Source of the DNA: CALBPI01 sp963922335
Lineage (GTDB): Bacteria; Pseudomonadota; Gammaproteobacteria; Steroidobacterales; Woeseiaceae
Reading direction: 5' to 3'
Length of the DNA stretch: 64,000 nucleotides
Assembly: GCA_963922335.1 (NCBI GenBank)
Contig: CAWUIB010000006.1
Coordinates: 62,001 to 126,000, forward strand
Every line of letters starts with the position of its first letter. Position 1 is the stretch's first letter. Below the pieces are notes generated by a model. That model saw nothing but the letters and a program-made list of their open reading frames with translations, made no database searches and was not told the DNA's origin. The translations under genes were made by a program, and so were the position numbers. Positions 18,200 through 25,597 of the stretch are shown here, in pieces.

Positions 18200-18645
18200 T
18201 GAAGCCCGGTGATCGATTGTCTCGACTGACACCGGTGCATCGGGTTGCGCAGCAGCGAGAGCAACAGGCAGCCACTGCGTTAGCGGATTCGGTTGCCACA
18301 CTGCGTGAGGCTGAGCTGACGCATGCGCAGTTGGTGCAATATCGCTCGGGGTATACCCGGCCGGGTCAAGCGTCCCGCATCGACACCAGGCGCTGGCAGG
18401 ACTACCACGAGTTCCTCGACAAGCTGGATCAGGCGGTTTCGGCGCAGCAGACCGTCATCGAGGACCAGCAGTTGCGCGTAAACGCCGCAAGAAGTCGTTG
18501 GCAATCAGCGCATGGCAGAGTCTCTGCGCTCAGCAAGCTCATCGAGCAGCTGCGTGAAGAACAGCAGCAGATACAAGCGCGCAGTTCGCAGCGCGAGGCG
18601 GATGAGCGCGCCCAGCACATGCTGACCCGGCCGTTCTCGCGCTAG
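18199..18645 (+). CDS. fliJ: Flagellar export protein FliJ
   Basis: 148 residues, almost entirely predicted coiled coil, rich in glutamine, glutamate and arginine, as expected for FliJ, the central stalk of the FliI hexamer and chaperone escort. Sequence identity in this family is low; the call rests on length, coiled-coil character and the one-base overlap (TAATG) with fliI. It ends the fliE-fliJ unit; a sigma-54 promoter for fliK follows within 10 bases of the stop. Confidence 0.88.
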   Translation: MKPGDRLSRLTPVHRVAQQREQQAATALADSVATLREAELTHAQLVQYRSGYTRPGQASRIDTRRWQDYHEFLDKLDQAVSAQQTVIEDQQLRVNAARSRWQSAHGRVSALSKLIEQLREEQQQIQARSSQREADERAQHMLTRPFSR

Positions 18646-18653
18646 CGGTAAAG

Positions 18654-18670
18654 CTGGCACGGATTCTGCA
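18654..18670 (+). promoter_or_regulatory. Sigma-54 promoter of fliK
   Basis: CTGGCACGGATTCTGCA, with GG at 18656-18657 and GC at 18668-18669, exactly N10 apart, and a near-ideal -24 box CTGGCACG. Predicted start near 18681 gives a 57-base leader. It starts eight bases after the fliJ stop, so fliK can be transcribed apart from fliE-J. Confidence 0.87.
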
Positions 18671-18693
18671 ATTCCCTTGATATAGAAATTGTC

Positions 18694-18715
18694 GCTGCGA
18701 AGGATTCATCGCAGC
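18694..18715 (+). promoter_or_regulatory. Leader hairpin upstream of the fliK ribosome site
   Basis: Perfect 7-bp inverted repeat GCTGCGA (18694-18700) and TCGCAGC (18709-18715) with an 8-base loop, wholly inside the predicted sigma-54 leader. It ends nine bases before GGGAG (18725-18729) of fliK. No T run follows, so it is not a terminator. It may stabilise the mRNA or modulate translation; function is inferred only from position. Confidence 0.5.
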
Positions 18716-18737
18716 TTAGTCAACGGGAGCGTCACGG

Positions 18738-20108
18738 ATGAGTACCAACCTACCTTTGCTCGGAGTGCTGAAGCCAGCACCACAGAGCGCGCAAAGCAAT
18801 GAAAATACTGTGGTTTTTTCTTCACCATTCACCGCGGTCGACGGTGAGGAAGGTGTGCTCGAGGCCGTTGACCAGGTGCTTGGATTCGCAACAACGCTGC
18901 TGCAGGCGTCCGAGGAGATTGGCAAACGACTTCCACCCTCCGGCAATACCTTGCCGCTGGAAACTTCTGATCTTCCGGTCGCGCCGATCCCTGAAACGGA
19001 TGTTGTCCTTGCGGAGTTGCCACTTGTCGGTGAGCTTCAGCCACTTCCTACGCTTGAGGTGGAGGCATCCGCAGAATTGCCCGTACAACCGGGCGCTGTA
19101 GCGCCAACACTTGAAGTAGAAGCGACTGACCCATTAATCGCTGTGACCAAGACGTCGAGTGATTCGCTGCGGATTCCTGAAGCGCGCGGTCTGACTTCGG
19201 TCGAAACACCCATCGAATTGAACACTTCGTCCACCACACGTGGGTTGGAATCGACGAGCCTGAGCGCTCAGCCGATTGCGTCTGCCGTTCCTGAGACTGC
19301 AGATGGTGAGATTGTAGAAATCGCCGCCCGCACGATTGCTCCGGAAGCGGGAAGAGCCGCAGCAGCGCAAGCCGGCGAAGACCGCAAAGGCGTTGTACTC
19401 GCGGAAAGGCCCGCAACGGGCGGACCGCTCGGGGCGCCTCAGTCCCCTGTGATCCTGCCTGATTCGCAAACGCCGGAGTCGTCCGTGCTCCCGCAATTGG
19501 GGTCAGCCGACATTGCCGAGCTTTTCTCAGCTCAAAGGCTGCGTCGCAAGGGTGGCACGGTGGCGAGCCTCTCATCGAGCCTTAACTCGGTGTCTGCTGG
19601 TGTAGTCCCCTCCTCAACGCCTGCTTCATTCAGCCCCAATGCGCCGGTGGTATCCGTGCCGGCGTCACTCAGTCTGCCTGACGGACAGTTGGATGGTCAG
19701 TGGGGGCAACAGTTTGCAGAGCGTGTAGGCTGGGTGATCCAGGCAAAAGTGCCGCGTGCCCAGGTGAGACTGCACCCGGAACACATGGGCCCGATTGAAA
19801 TGGCGATCGAGGTGGACGAACAAGTGGCAAGAGTTCAATTCAACGCAGCGCACCCGCTCACCCGCGACGCAATTGAACAGTCCTTGCCAAGACTAAAGGA
19901 AATGCTGGAGCAGCAAGGTCTTAGTCTGCAGCAGGCTGACGTCTCGGCGTTCTCGGATCGCAGCGGCGCCGAGTCGCCCGAAGCGGATCAGGAAAACGCA
20001 GTCGTTGGGAACACGAATAGCGATGCCGCCGAGCAAGAAGCTACGGCCGATGAACAATCGATCTCCCCCGTACGGGCCAGGAGAGGTCTGATTGACACCT
20101 ATGTCTGA
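18738..20108 (+). CDS. fliK: Flagellar hook-length control protein FliK
   Basis: 456 residues. The N-terminal 300 are low-complexity, rich in alanine, proline, serine and threonine without clear domains, as in the ruler part of FliK. The C-terminal Flg_hook domain is clear at about 315-420: WVIQAKVPRAQVRLHPEHMG, PIEMAIEVDEQVARVQF and LPRLKEMLEQQGLSLQQADV. FliK measures hook length and triggers FlhB to switch export specificity. It has its own sigma-54 promoter and is followed by a 162-base gap with the fliL promoter. Repeat of EVEA-containing segments around residues 95-125 is minor. Confidence 0.92.
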   Translation: MSTNLPLLGVLKPAPQSAQSNENTVVFSSPFTAVDGEEGVLEAVDQVLGFATTLLQASEEIGKRLPPSGNTLPLETSDLPVAPIPETDVVLAELPLVGELQPLPTLEVEASAELPVQPGAVAPTLEVEATDPLIAVTKTSSDSLRIPEARGLTSVETPIELNTSSTTRGLESTSLSAQPIASAVPETADGEIVEIAARTIAPEAGRAAAAQAGEDRKGVVLAERPATGGPLGAPQSPVILPDSQTPESSVLPQLGSADIAELFSAQRLRRKGGTVASLSSSLNSVSAGVVPSSTPASFSPNAPVVSVPASLSLPDGQLDGQWGQQFAERVGWVIQAKVPRAQVRLHPEHMGPIEMAIEVDEQVARVQFNAAHPLTRDAIEQSLPRLKEMLEQQGLSLQQADVSAFSDRSGAESPEADQENAVVGNTNSDAAEQEATADEQSISPVRARRGLIDTYV

Positions 20109-20209
20109 TTTTTGACACCGCCGATGGTTCCGGTCGAAGACTGCCGGTTTTTCGACGCAGACCTTATTCATGAATTCATAACATATTGTTTTTGAATAAG
20201 TAAATCGTT

Positions 20210-20226
20210 CTGGCACAGCATTTGCT
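20210..20226 (+). promoter_or_regulatory. Sigma-54 promoter of fliLMNOPQR
   Basis: CTGGCACAGCATTTGCT, with GG at 20212-20213 and GC at 20224-20225, exactly 10 bases apart, and an upstream AT-rich stretch (20170-20205). The predicted start is near 20237, which falls inside the left arm of the dyad at 20229-20239. The rest of the fliK-fliL gap has a possible weak CCGG-stem followed by TTTTT near 20135-20156. Confidence 0.87.
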
Positions 20227-20228
20227 AA

Positions 20229-20268
20229 TCACTCCCTGTCAGTTGATGCCGACTATCACAGGGAGTGA
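20229..20268 (+). promoter_or_regulatory. 11-bp dyad over the fliL start and ribosome site
   Basis: TCACTCCCTGT (20229-20239) and ACAGGGAGTGA (20258-20268) are perfect reverse complements. The right arm contains the fliL ribosome site GGGAG (20261-20265). Inside the loop a second 5-bp stem AGTTG/CGACT (20241-20245, 20250-20254, one G-T wobble) closes a four-base loop. A read-through RNA from fliK would fold this and bury the ribosome site. An RNA started by the adjacent sigma-54 promoter near 20237 would lack most of the left arm. No T run follows, so it is not a terminator. It could instead act as a DNA operator. Confidence 0.7.
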
Positions 20269-20270
20269 AC

Positions 20271-20759
20271 ATGGCAGACAAGGAAGAAGAGTCAGGCAAG
20301 AAAGGGCCGAACATGATGGTGCTGATCCTCGGCGCAATCATCCTGCTGGGTGGTGGTGCGGGCGCGGCATTTTTCTTGATGAAGCCTGCGGCTGACACAG
20401 AAGTTGCCGAAGAAGGACCTTCGGAGCCCCCGCGCAAGGAAGCGCTTTACCACGGAATCCACCCACCGCTGTTGGTCAACTTTCTTGACGAGCGCGGCAA
20501 GGGTCGATTCCTGCAGGCCTCTCTTGAGGTCATGACTCGCGACCAGCAAGTCATTGAACACATCAAAAACCACGGACCCGTCATCAGAAACAACCTGATT
20601 CTCGCTTATGGCGATGTGGATTACGCATCGGTCACCACGCGAGAGGGGAAGAACGCGATGCTTGAAGAGGCGCTGACCGAGATCAACCGGATTCTGGAAA
20701 CGGAAACCGGCGAGGGTGGTGTCGAAGCGGTCTACTTCACAAATCTCGTTGTTCAGTAA
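20271..20759 (+). CDS. fliL: Flagellar basal body-associated protein FliL
   Basis: 162 residues from ATG 20271; GTG 20265 in the same frame overlaps the ribosome site and is rejected. A lysine-rich cytoplasmic tail is followed by one membrane segment (MMVLILGAIILLGGGAGAAF, residues about 14-36) and a periplasmic domain (LLVNFLDERGKGRFLQASLE) of the FliL stomatin-like family. FliL rings surround MotAB stators and support torque or stator recruitment. The stop shares a base with fliM. Confidence 0.94.
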   Translation: MADKEEESGKKGPNMMVLILGAIILLGGGAGAAFFLMKPAADTEVAEEGPSEPPRKEALYHGIHPPLLVNFLDERGKGRFLQASLEVMTRDQQVIEHIKNHGPVIRNNLILAYGDVDYASVTTREGKNAMLEEALTEINRILETETGEGGVEAVYFTNLVVQ

Positions 20760-21805
20760 TGAGCGACGAACAGCAGACATCGGGTGAGCTCGAGAATGCG
20801 ACGCCACAGGATGGCGAAGCGGAGGGGCTGCTCAGCGACGATGAAAAGCATGCGCTACTCGCCGGCATGGCTGATGGATCAGTTGTCGGTGATGACGGGC
20901 AGGACGCCGCAAGCGTCACCCCGTTTGTGATGCGTCCCGATGCTTACATCAACTACGGCAGCTACCCACTGTTGCAAGCCATCGCGTCGAAGGCGGCGAA
21001 GCGCTTGCGCCAGCGCTGGGGGAAGCTAGTCAACAACGAAGTCTCGATTGCCGCGCTGGACTTGTTTACGACGACGTACGCGTCGGCGACCGAGAAGCTC
21101 CGCCCACCCGTGATGACGTTCCGGATTTCTCTGGCACCGCTACCCGGTCATTCAATTGTCATCATCGACAATGCTGTGCTCGGTGCTCTGGTTGAGGGCT
21201 TTTTCGGTTTCAGCAGCGACGAAGCTGAATCGACGGAAGGCGAACCGGCACCGCCAGCGATTCGCGAACAGTTCACTCGCGGCGAGCGGCGCGTGGCTGA
21301 ACTGGCGGTCACGGCCCTCTGCGATGTGATGAGCGAGGCGTGGGAAAAAACCTATCCCGTTGAGATCCAAGCGCTCGGCGACGAAACCGATCCTGCGGTT
21401 GGATCTGGTTTGGAGCCCAAGGACGCCGTCATTGTGTCTTCCTTCACTGTGGAGCTGGGTGGCGTATCCGGAACGCTGCATTGGTTGTTGCCTGAGTCTC
21501 AGATCGCGCCTGTTGCCGATGATCTCGAGGGTGCCACCAATGCAAGGCCGAGTGCCCCCGACCCGGAGTGGTATGCGCGCTGGCGCGAACACCTGGCCGG
21601 CATTGATGTATCGGTCGCTGCGACTGTGGGTCGCATGAAGTTGCCACTGCGGCGAGTCGTCAGTCTGGCGCCCGGTGACTTGATTGCACTGAGTGATCCG
21701 CAACTGGCACGACTGAACGTCGGCAGCACCGAGTGTGCTCAAGGCACGTTTGGCAACCTCGAAGGCAATAACGCAATTCAAATCAGTCGATGGACGGTCG
21801 GCTAA
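20759..21805 (+). CDS. fliM: Flagellar motor switch protein FliM
   Basis: 348 residues with the FliM core (MRPDAYINYGSYPLLQAIAS, a CheC-like middle domain) and the C-terminal FliN-homologous domain (LPLRRVVSLAPGDLIALSDP). Residues 24-37 (LLSDDEKHALLAGM) occupy the place of the CheY-P-binding peptide, usually LSQxEIDALL near the extreme N terminus; here it begins 20 residues later and only the ALL core is kept. FliM forms the C-ring wall and passes the chemotaxis signal to FliG. TAATG couples it to fliL. Confidence 0.95.
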   Translation: MSDEQQTSGELENATPQDGEAEGLLSDDEKHALLAGMADGSVVGDDGQDAASVTPFVMRPDAYINYGSYPLLQAIASKAAKRLRQRWGKLVNNEVSIAALDLFTTTYASATEKLRPPVMTFRISLAPLPGHSIVIIDNAVLGALVEGFFGFSSDEAESTEGEPAPPAIREQFTRGERRVAELAVTALCDVMSEAWEKTYPVEIQALGDETDPAVGSGLEPKDAVIVSSFTVELGGVSGTLHWLLPESQIAPVADDLEGATNARPSAPDPEWYARWREHLAGIDVSVAATVGRMKLPLRRVVSLAPGDLIALSDPQLARLNVGSTECAQGTFGNLEGNNAIQISRWTVG

Positions 21806-21835
21806 AACCTCTCTTGAAGGCAAGGAAGTCATTCG

Positions 21836-22207
21836 ATGAGTGAAGAAGCAGAAGCAGAGATTGTGGAGAACGAAGCAGCGGGGGATGAGCGCTTTGAACC
21901 CGAAGCGATCGCACCTGCATCTAACCCAACACAAGGACCCAAAGCGGATGTGAACCTGGATCTTGTTCTGGATGTGCAGGTCTCATTGTCGCTGCAGGTA
22001 GGGCAGACCAGTATTTCGATTCGTGAGCTGGTTAGCCTTGCCGAGGGCTCCGTCGTAGCGCTCGATCGACCCGCCAGTGAACCGCTGGATGTTCTCGTTA
22101 ACGGGACGCTGGTCGCGCATGGCGAGATTGTGGTGGTGGACGGAAAGTTTGGCGTGCGCTTGACCGATGTCATCAGCCCGGCCGAACGCATTCAAACGCT
22201 CGCCTGA
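21836..22207 (+). CDS. fliN: Flagellar motor switch protein FliN
   Basis: 123 residues. An acidic N-terminal tail of about 40 residues precedes the SpoA/FliN domain: VNLDLVLDVQVSLSLQVGQT, IRELVSLAEGSVVALDRPAS, EPLDVLVNGTLVAHGEIVVV and DGKFGVRLTDV. FliN forms the base of the C ring and docks FliH-FliI. AAGGAAG precedes ATG 21836. Normal length and strong family motifs. Confidence 0.97.
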   Translation: MSEEAEAEIVENEAAGDERFEPEAIAPASNPTQGPKADVNLDLVLDVQVSLSLQVGQTSISIRELVSLAEGSVVALDRPASEPLDVLVNGTLVAHGEIVVVDGKFGVRLTDVISPAERIQTLA

Positions 22208-22216
22208 GTCAATACG

Positions 22217-22630
22217 ATGTTTCATTGGTCGGTTCGGACGCTGCTTGTGGTCAGTCAGTCAGGTGCTAACGCTGCGCCTGTAACGCTGACTGGTGCACTG
22301 CCGGATGGATTCTCGGTGTTGGCGAATCTCGTCTTGGTCATTGGCGCCATTGTCGCGGCTGCCTGGATTGTGGCTCGCTTGCGACAACATGTTCCTGGCG
22401 GAAGCGGCGAGGTTAGAGTCGTTGCCTCTTGCGCGCTTGGTCAGCGAGAACGAGTGCTCGTTGTTGCGCTGGGCGACGAACAGATTGTGGTCGGTGTCAG
22501 TGCCCAGGGTCTGGTTCGGTTGCATGAGATGAGAGAGCCACTTCCTGAGCCACCAACCCCTGCAGTCGTCCCGTTTGCAAGCCGACTTCAGGCGCTGCGC
22601 AAGCAACCGACCAGTGAGGAGTCGTCATGA
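22217..22630 (+). CDS. fliO: Flagellar biosynthesis protein FliO
   Basis: 137 residues with one membrane segment (about residues 30-52, VLANLVLVIGAIVAAAWIVA) and a cytoplasmic FliO domain (VRVVASCALGQRERVLVVAL then EQIVVGVSAQGL). FliO assists assembly of the FliP ring of the export gate. The family is weakly conserved, but the GQRERVLVV signature and the position between fliN and fliP make the call safe. The last four bases overlap fliP. Confidence 0.92.
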   Translation: MFHWSVRTLLVVSQSGANAAPVTLTGALPDGFSVLANLVLVIGAIVAAAWIVARLRQHVPGGSGEVRVVASCALGQRERVLVVALGDEQIVVGVSAQGLVRLHEMREPLPEPPTPAVVPFASRLQALRKQPTSEESS

Positions 22631-23379
22631 CCAGATGCCTCTTAACCCTTGCATCGGTTCTGCTGCTGGGATCGCTACCGGCGGTTGCGGTTGGCCAGGT
22701 CGTGACGCCCGAAGTGCTCATACCTGATGCGGACGCCAACACTGGTCAATCGATTAGCCTGAGTCTGCAAGTGCTGATCGCGATGACGTTGCTGACGCTG
22801 TTGCCGGCGTTGGTCCTGTCGATGACGGCATTCATCCGACTGATCATAGTGTTGTCGATTCTGCGTCAGGCCCTTGGTACGGCGCAGACACCACCCAATC
22901 AAGTGCTGATCGGAATCGCGCTTTTTTTGACGCTCTTCGTGATGGCGCCTGTCGCTGAGGAGATCAACCAAACAGCGATTACCCCCTACACCGAGGGCAC
23001 GATGGATATTGGTGAAGCGTTCTCTGCGGGTATTGCGCCACTGCGGAACTTCATGATCAACCAGACACGCGATGCCGACATCAAGCTATTCGCCAATATC
23101 GCAGGCTTCGATGGTTTCGATCGTGTCGCGGATATTCCCATCACGGTGGTGATTCCTGCGTTCATGGTGAGTGAGTTGAAGACGGCGTTTCAGATTGGAT
23201 TCCTGATCTTCATACCATTCCTCATCATCGACCTTGTTGTATCCAGTGTATTGATGTCGATGGGGATGATGATGCTGTCCCCGATGCTCATCTCTTTGCC
23301 ATTCAAGTTGATGCTGTTCGTACTAGTCGATGGTTGGGCGCTGCTATTGGGCACGCTCGCAGGCAGTTTTTTCGTATAG
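22627..23379 (+). CDS. fliP: Flagellar export gate protein FliP
   Basis: 250 residues with a signal peptide (CLLTLASVLLLGSLPAVAVG) and four membrane segments. Family signatures are clear: LVLSMTAFIRLIIVLSILRQ, ALGTAQTPPNQVLIGIALFL, DIPITVVIPAFMVSELKTAF and IDLVVSSVLMSMGMMMLSP. FliP with FliQ and FliR forms the helical export gate inside the MS ring. ATGA overlap with fliO. Confidence 0.97.
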   Translation: MTRCLLTLASVLLLGSLPAVAVGQVVTPEVLIPDADANTGQSISLSLQVLIAMTLLTLLPALVLSMTAFIRLIIVLSILRQALGTAQTPPNQVLIGIALFLTLFVMAPVAEEINQTAITPYTEGTMDIGEAFSAGIAPLRNFMINQTRDADIKLFANIAGFDGFDRVADIPITVVIPAFMVSELKTAFQIGFLIFIPFLIIDLVVSSVLMSMGMMMLSPMLISLPFKLMLFVLVDGWALLLGTLAGSFFV

Positions 23380-23386
23380 GTGGGTC

Positions 23387-23656
23387 ATGACTGAAGCGTC
23401 GATTCTCTCGATTGGACAACAGGCTCTGTGGGTAACGTTCTTGATTTCGGCACCACTGTTGTTGTCGGCGCTCGGCATTGGTCTGCTCGTAGGTATGTTG
23501 CAGGCGGCAACGCAAATCAATGAGATGACACTGTCATTCATACCGAAGCTGCTTGTGTTGGGTGTTGCGCTGTTACTCGGAGGCTCGTGGATAACCACGA
23601 CGCTGGTCGACTTCACGCGTCAGCTGATCACCAGCATCCCGACTTTAATCGGTTAG
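23387..23656 (+). CDS. fliQ: Flagellar export gate protein FliQ
   Basis: 89 residues from ATG 23387, seven bases after fliP, with TAGGTGGG as ribosome site. Two membrane segments (ALWVTFLISAPLLLSALGIG; LLVLGVALLLGGSWITTTLV) and the family motif LLVGMLQAATQINEMTLSF. Four FliQ copies build the export gate together with FliP and FliR. An upstream extension of the frame inside fliP is not translated. Confidence 0.97.
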   Translation: MTEASILSIGQQALWVTFLISAPLLLSALGIGLLVGMLQAATQINEMTLSFIPKLLVLGVALLLGGSWITTTLVDFTRQLITSIPTLIG

Positions 23657-23660
23657 CAAT

Positions 23661-24443
23661 ATGGCGCTCAACGTATTCGCCATCGCTGAGTTGTTGCCAC
23701 AGTTCCTGTGGCCGTTTATCCGGGTGAGCGCCTTCGTTATCGCCTTGCCAGCGATTGGTGGTGCATTCGTACCTCGTCGAATTCGCGGCATGCTGGCAAT
23801 CACATTAGCGCTGGCGCTGGCGCCAGGCGCAAGCGAGAGCATCCCGGATGTGGGCATCTTCAGTGTTACGGGTGCGCTGCTGGTTATGCAGGAAGTGATG
23901 CTCGGCATTCTGATGGGCTTCACGGTTCAACTCGTCTTTGATGCGATCGTCCTCGGTGCACAGACGGTGTCGATGAGCATGGGGCTTGGATTTGCCGTGT
24001 TCCTGGATCGGGTAAGTGGCGTAAATATCCCGGTAATTGGGCAGATGTACCTGATGCTCGCCATGTTGCTGTTCCTTAGCGCTGACGGTCACTTGCAGCT
24101 CATTCGGTTACTTGCTGAGAGCTTTGAAACCGCGCCTGTTGGCAGCCAGTTCATCGTGTTGTCAGATCTTCAGGCGATGCTGGCGTTCTCATCGAATCTG
24201 TTTATTGGTGCCATGCGGATAGCACTGCCCGCCGTCGCCACCCTGCTGATCGTAAACCTCGCCTTTGGCGTCATGAGCCGTGCCGCGCCTGCAATGAACC
24301 TGTTCGCTGTTGGTTTTCCCATTTCCATGTTGCTCGGCTTCCTGACGTTGTACGTCACCGTAGGTGGTCTCGCCGCCGTGTTTTCGTCCAGCTTTCCGCT
24401 AGCTCTGGAAACGCTGAGTGGATTGCTTGGGGGAGCCCCCTGA
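23661..24443 (+). CDS. fliR: Flagellar export gate protein FliR
   Basis: 260 residues with about six membrane segments. Recognisable FliR motifs are RVSAFVIALPAIGGAFVPRR, LVMQEVMLGILMGFTVQLVF and MSRAAPAMNLFAVGFPISML. A single FliR completes the FliP5Q4R gate and contacts FlhB. ATG 23661 lies four bases after fliQ, and the final TGATG shares a base with flhB. Confidence 0.97.
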   Translation: MALNVFAIAELLPQFLWPFIRVSAFVIALPAIGGAFVPRRIRGMLAITLALALAPGASESIPDVGIFSVTGALLVMQEVMLGILMGFTVQLVFDAIVLGAQTVSMSMGLGFAVFLDRVSGVNIPVIGQMYLMLAMLLFLSADGHLQLIRLLAESFETAPVGSQFIVLSDLQAMLAFSSNLFIGAMRIALPAVATLLIVNLAFGVMSRAAPAMNLFAVGFPISMLLGFLTLYVTVGGLAAVFSSSFPLALETLSGLLGGAP

Positions 24444-25597
24444 TGGCGGAGCAGAATCAAGGCCAGGAGCGCACAGAACAGGCAACGCCCAAGCGTCGTC
24501 AGGACGCGAGGAAGAAGGGCGACATACCACGTTCGCGTGAGCTTTCGACAATGGGTGTCATGCTCACCGGCACCGCTGCCCTGGTTCTGCTCGGCGGTAG
24601 CATTGGTCCGAAACTGGTGGGTGTTTTCGCTTCGGGTTTCAGTATCGAGCGCTCACGCTTTTTCGAAACGCGAGAAATGGCTGTCGCCCTCGCGGAGCAG
24701 TCAAGTGCGGCCTTGTGGGCAATCGCACCGGTGCTGATTGCGCTTGTGATCGCGGCGATCGCCGGCTCCGTCGCGCTCGGGGGTGTCACGTTTAGCGCGG
24801 CCGCAATGGCCCCAAAGCTCGAACGGATCAGTCCACTGAAGGGACTGAAACGAATGTTCGGGATGCGCGCTTTGATCGAGCTTGCAAAGTCTCTCGCCAA
24901 AGTCGCGCTCATTATTGTCATCGCCGTGCTGGTGCTCCAGGGCAGCGCTGATCGACTGGGCGCACTCCCTCTGCTGCCCATCGACGCTGGACTGAGTGAG
25001 GCGATGAAGATCATCGCCTGGGCATTTCTCGCAACCAGTGCCGCGCTGATTGTCGGCGCTGTGATCGACGTGCCTTGGCAGCTCTTTGACTACAGTCGGA
25101 AGCTGAAGATGACCCGTCAGGAAGTGCGCGATGAGCACAAGGAAGTCGAGGGTCGCCCCGAGGTCAGACAGAAGATCCGACAGTTGCAACAGGAAGTGGC
25201 GACTCGGCGCATGATGGAGTCGGTGCCTTACGCCGATGTAATTATCACTAACCCCACTCATTTTGCGGTTGCGCTGCGCTATGACGAGTCACGCATGCGA
25301 GCGCCGGAGGTGGTGGCCAAAGGTCAGGACAACGTCGCAGCACGGATTCGCGAGATCGGTGATGAGCACCGCATTGCACGTTTCGAAGCGCCACCGCTCG
25401 CTCGCGCACTTTTTCATAGCACCAAGGTGGGCGAGGCCATCCCTGTGGGATTGTATGCGGCCGTTGCGCAGGTGCTGGCCTATATCTTCCAGTTGCGCGA
25501 CGGCGCCGTTGACCTGAAGGCGCCGGAGCCTGAGGTCGACGAGTCGCTCTACGCGCCTGGCGTACCACGATCGATCATGCGTAGGGGATATCGCTGA
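24443..25597 (+). CDS. flhB: Flagellar export switch protein FlhB
   Basis: 384 residues. The polar N terminus (GQERTEQATPKRRQDARKKG) and four membrane segments precede the cytoplasmic domain with the self-cleaving motif N270-PTH (VIITNPTHFAVALRY). Cleavage between N270 and P271 changes export specificity from rod/hook to filament proteins on a signal from FliK. A short proline/glutamate tail ends in RSIMRRGYR. It overlaps both fliR and flhA by one base. Confidence 0.97.
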   Translation: MAEQNQGQERTEQATPKRRQDARKKGDIPRSRELSTMGVMLTGTAALVLLGGSIGPKLVGVFASGFSIERSRFFETREMAVALAEQSSAALWAIAPVLIALVIAAIAGSVALGGVTFSAAAMAPKLERISPLKGLKRMFGMRALIELAKSLAKVALIIVIAVLVLQGSADRLGALPLLPIDAGLSEAMKIIAWAFLATSAALIVGAVIDVPWQLFDYSRKLKMTRQEVRDEHKEVEGRPEVRQKIRQLQQEVATRRMMESVPYADVIITNPTHFAVALRYDESRMRAPEVVAKGQDNVAARIREIGDEHRIARFEAPPLARALFHSTKVGEAIPVGLYAAVAQVLAYIFQLRDGAVDLKAPEPEVDESLYAPGVPRSIMRRGYR

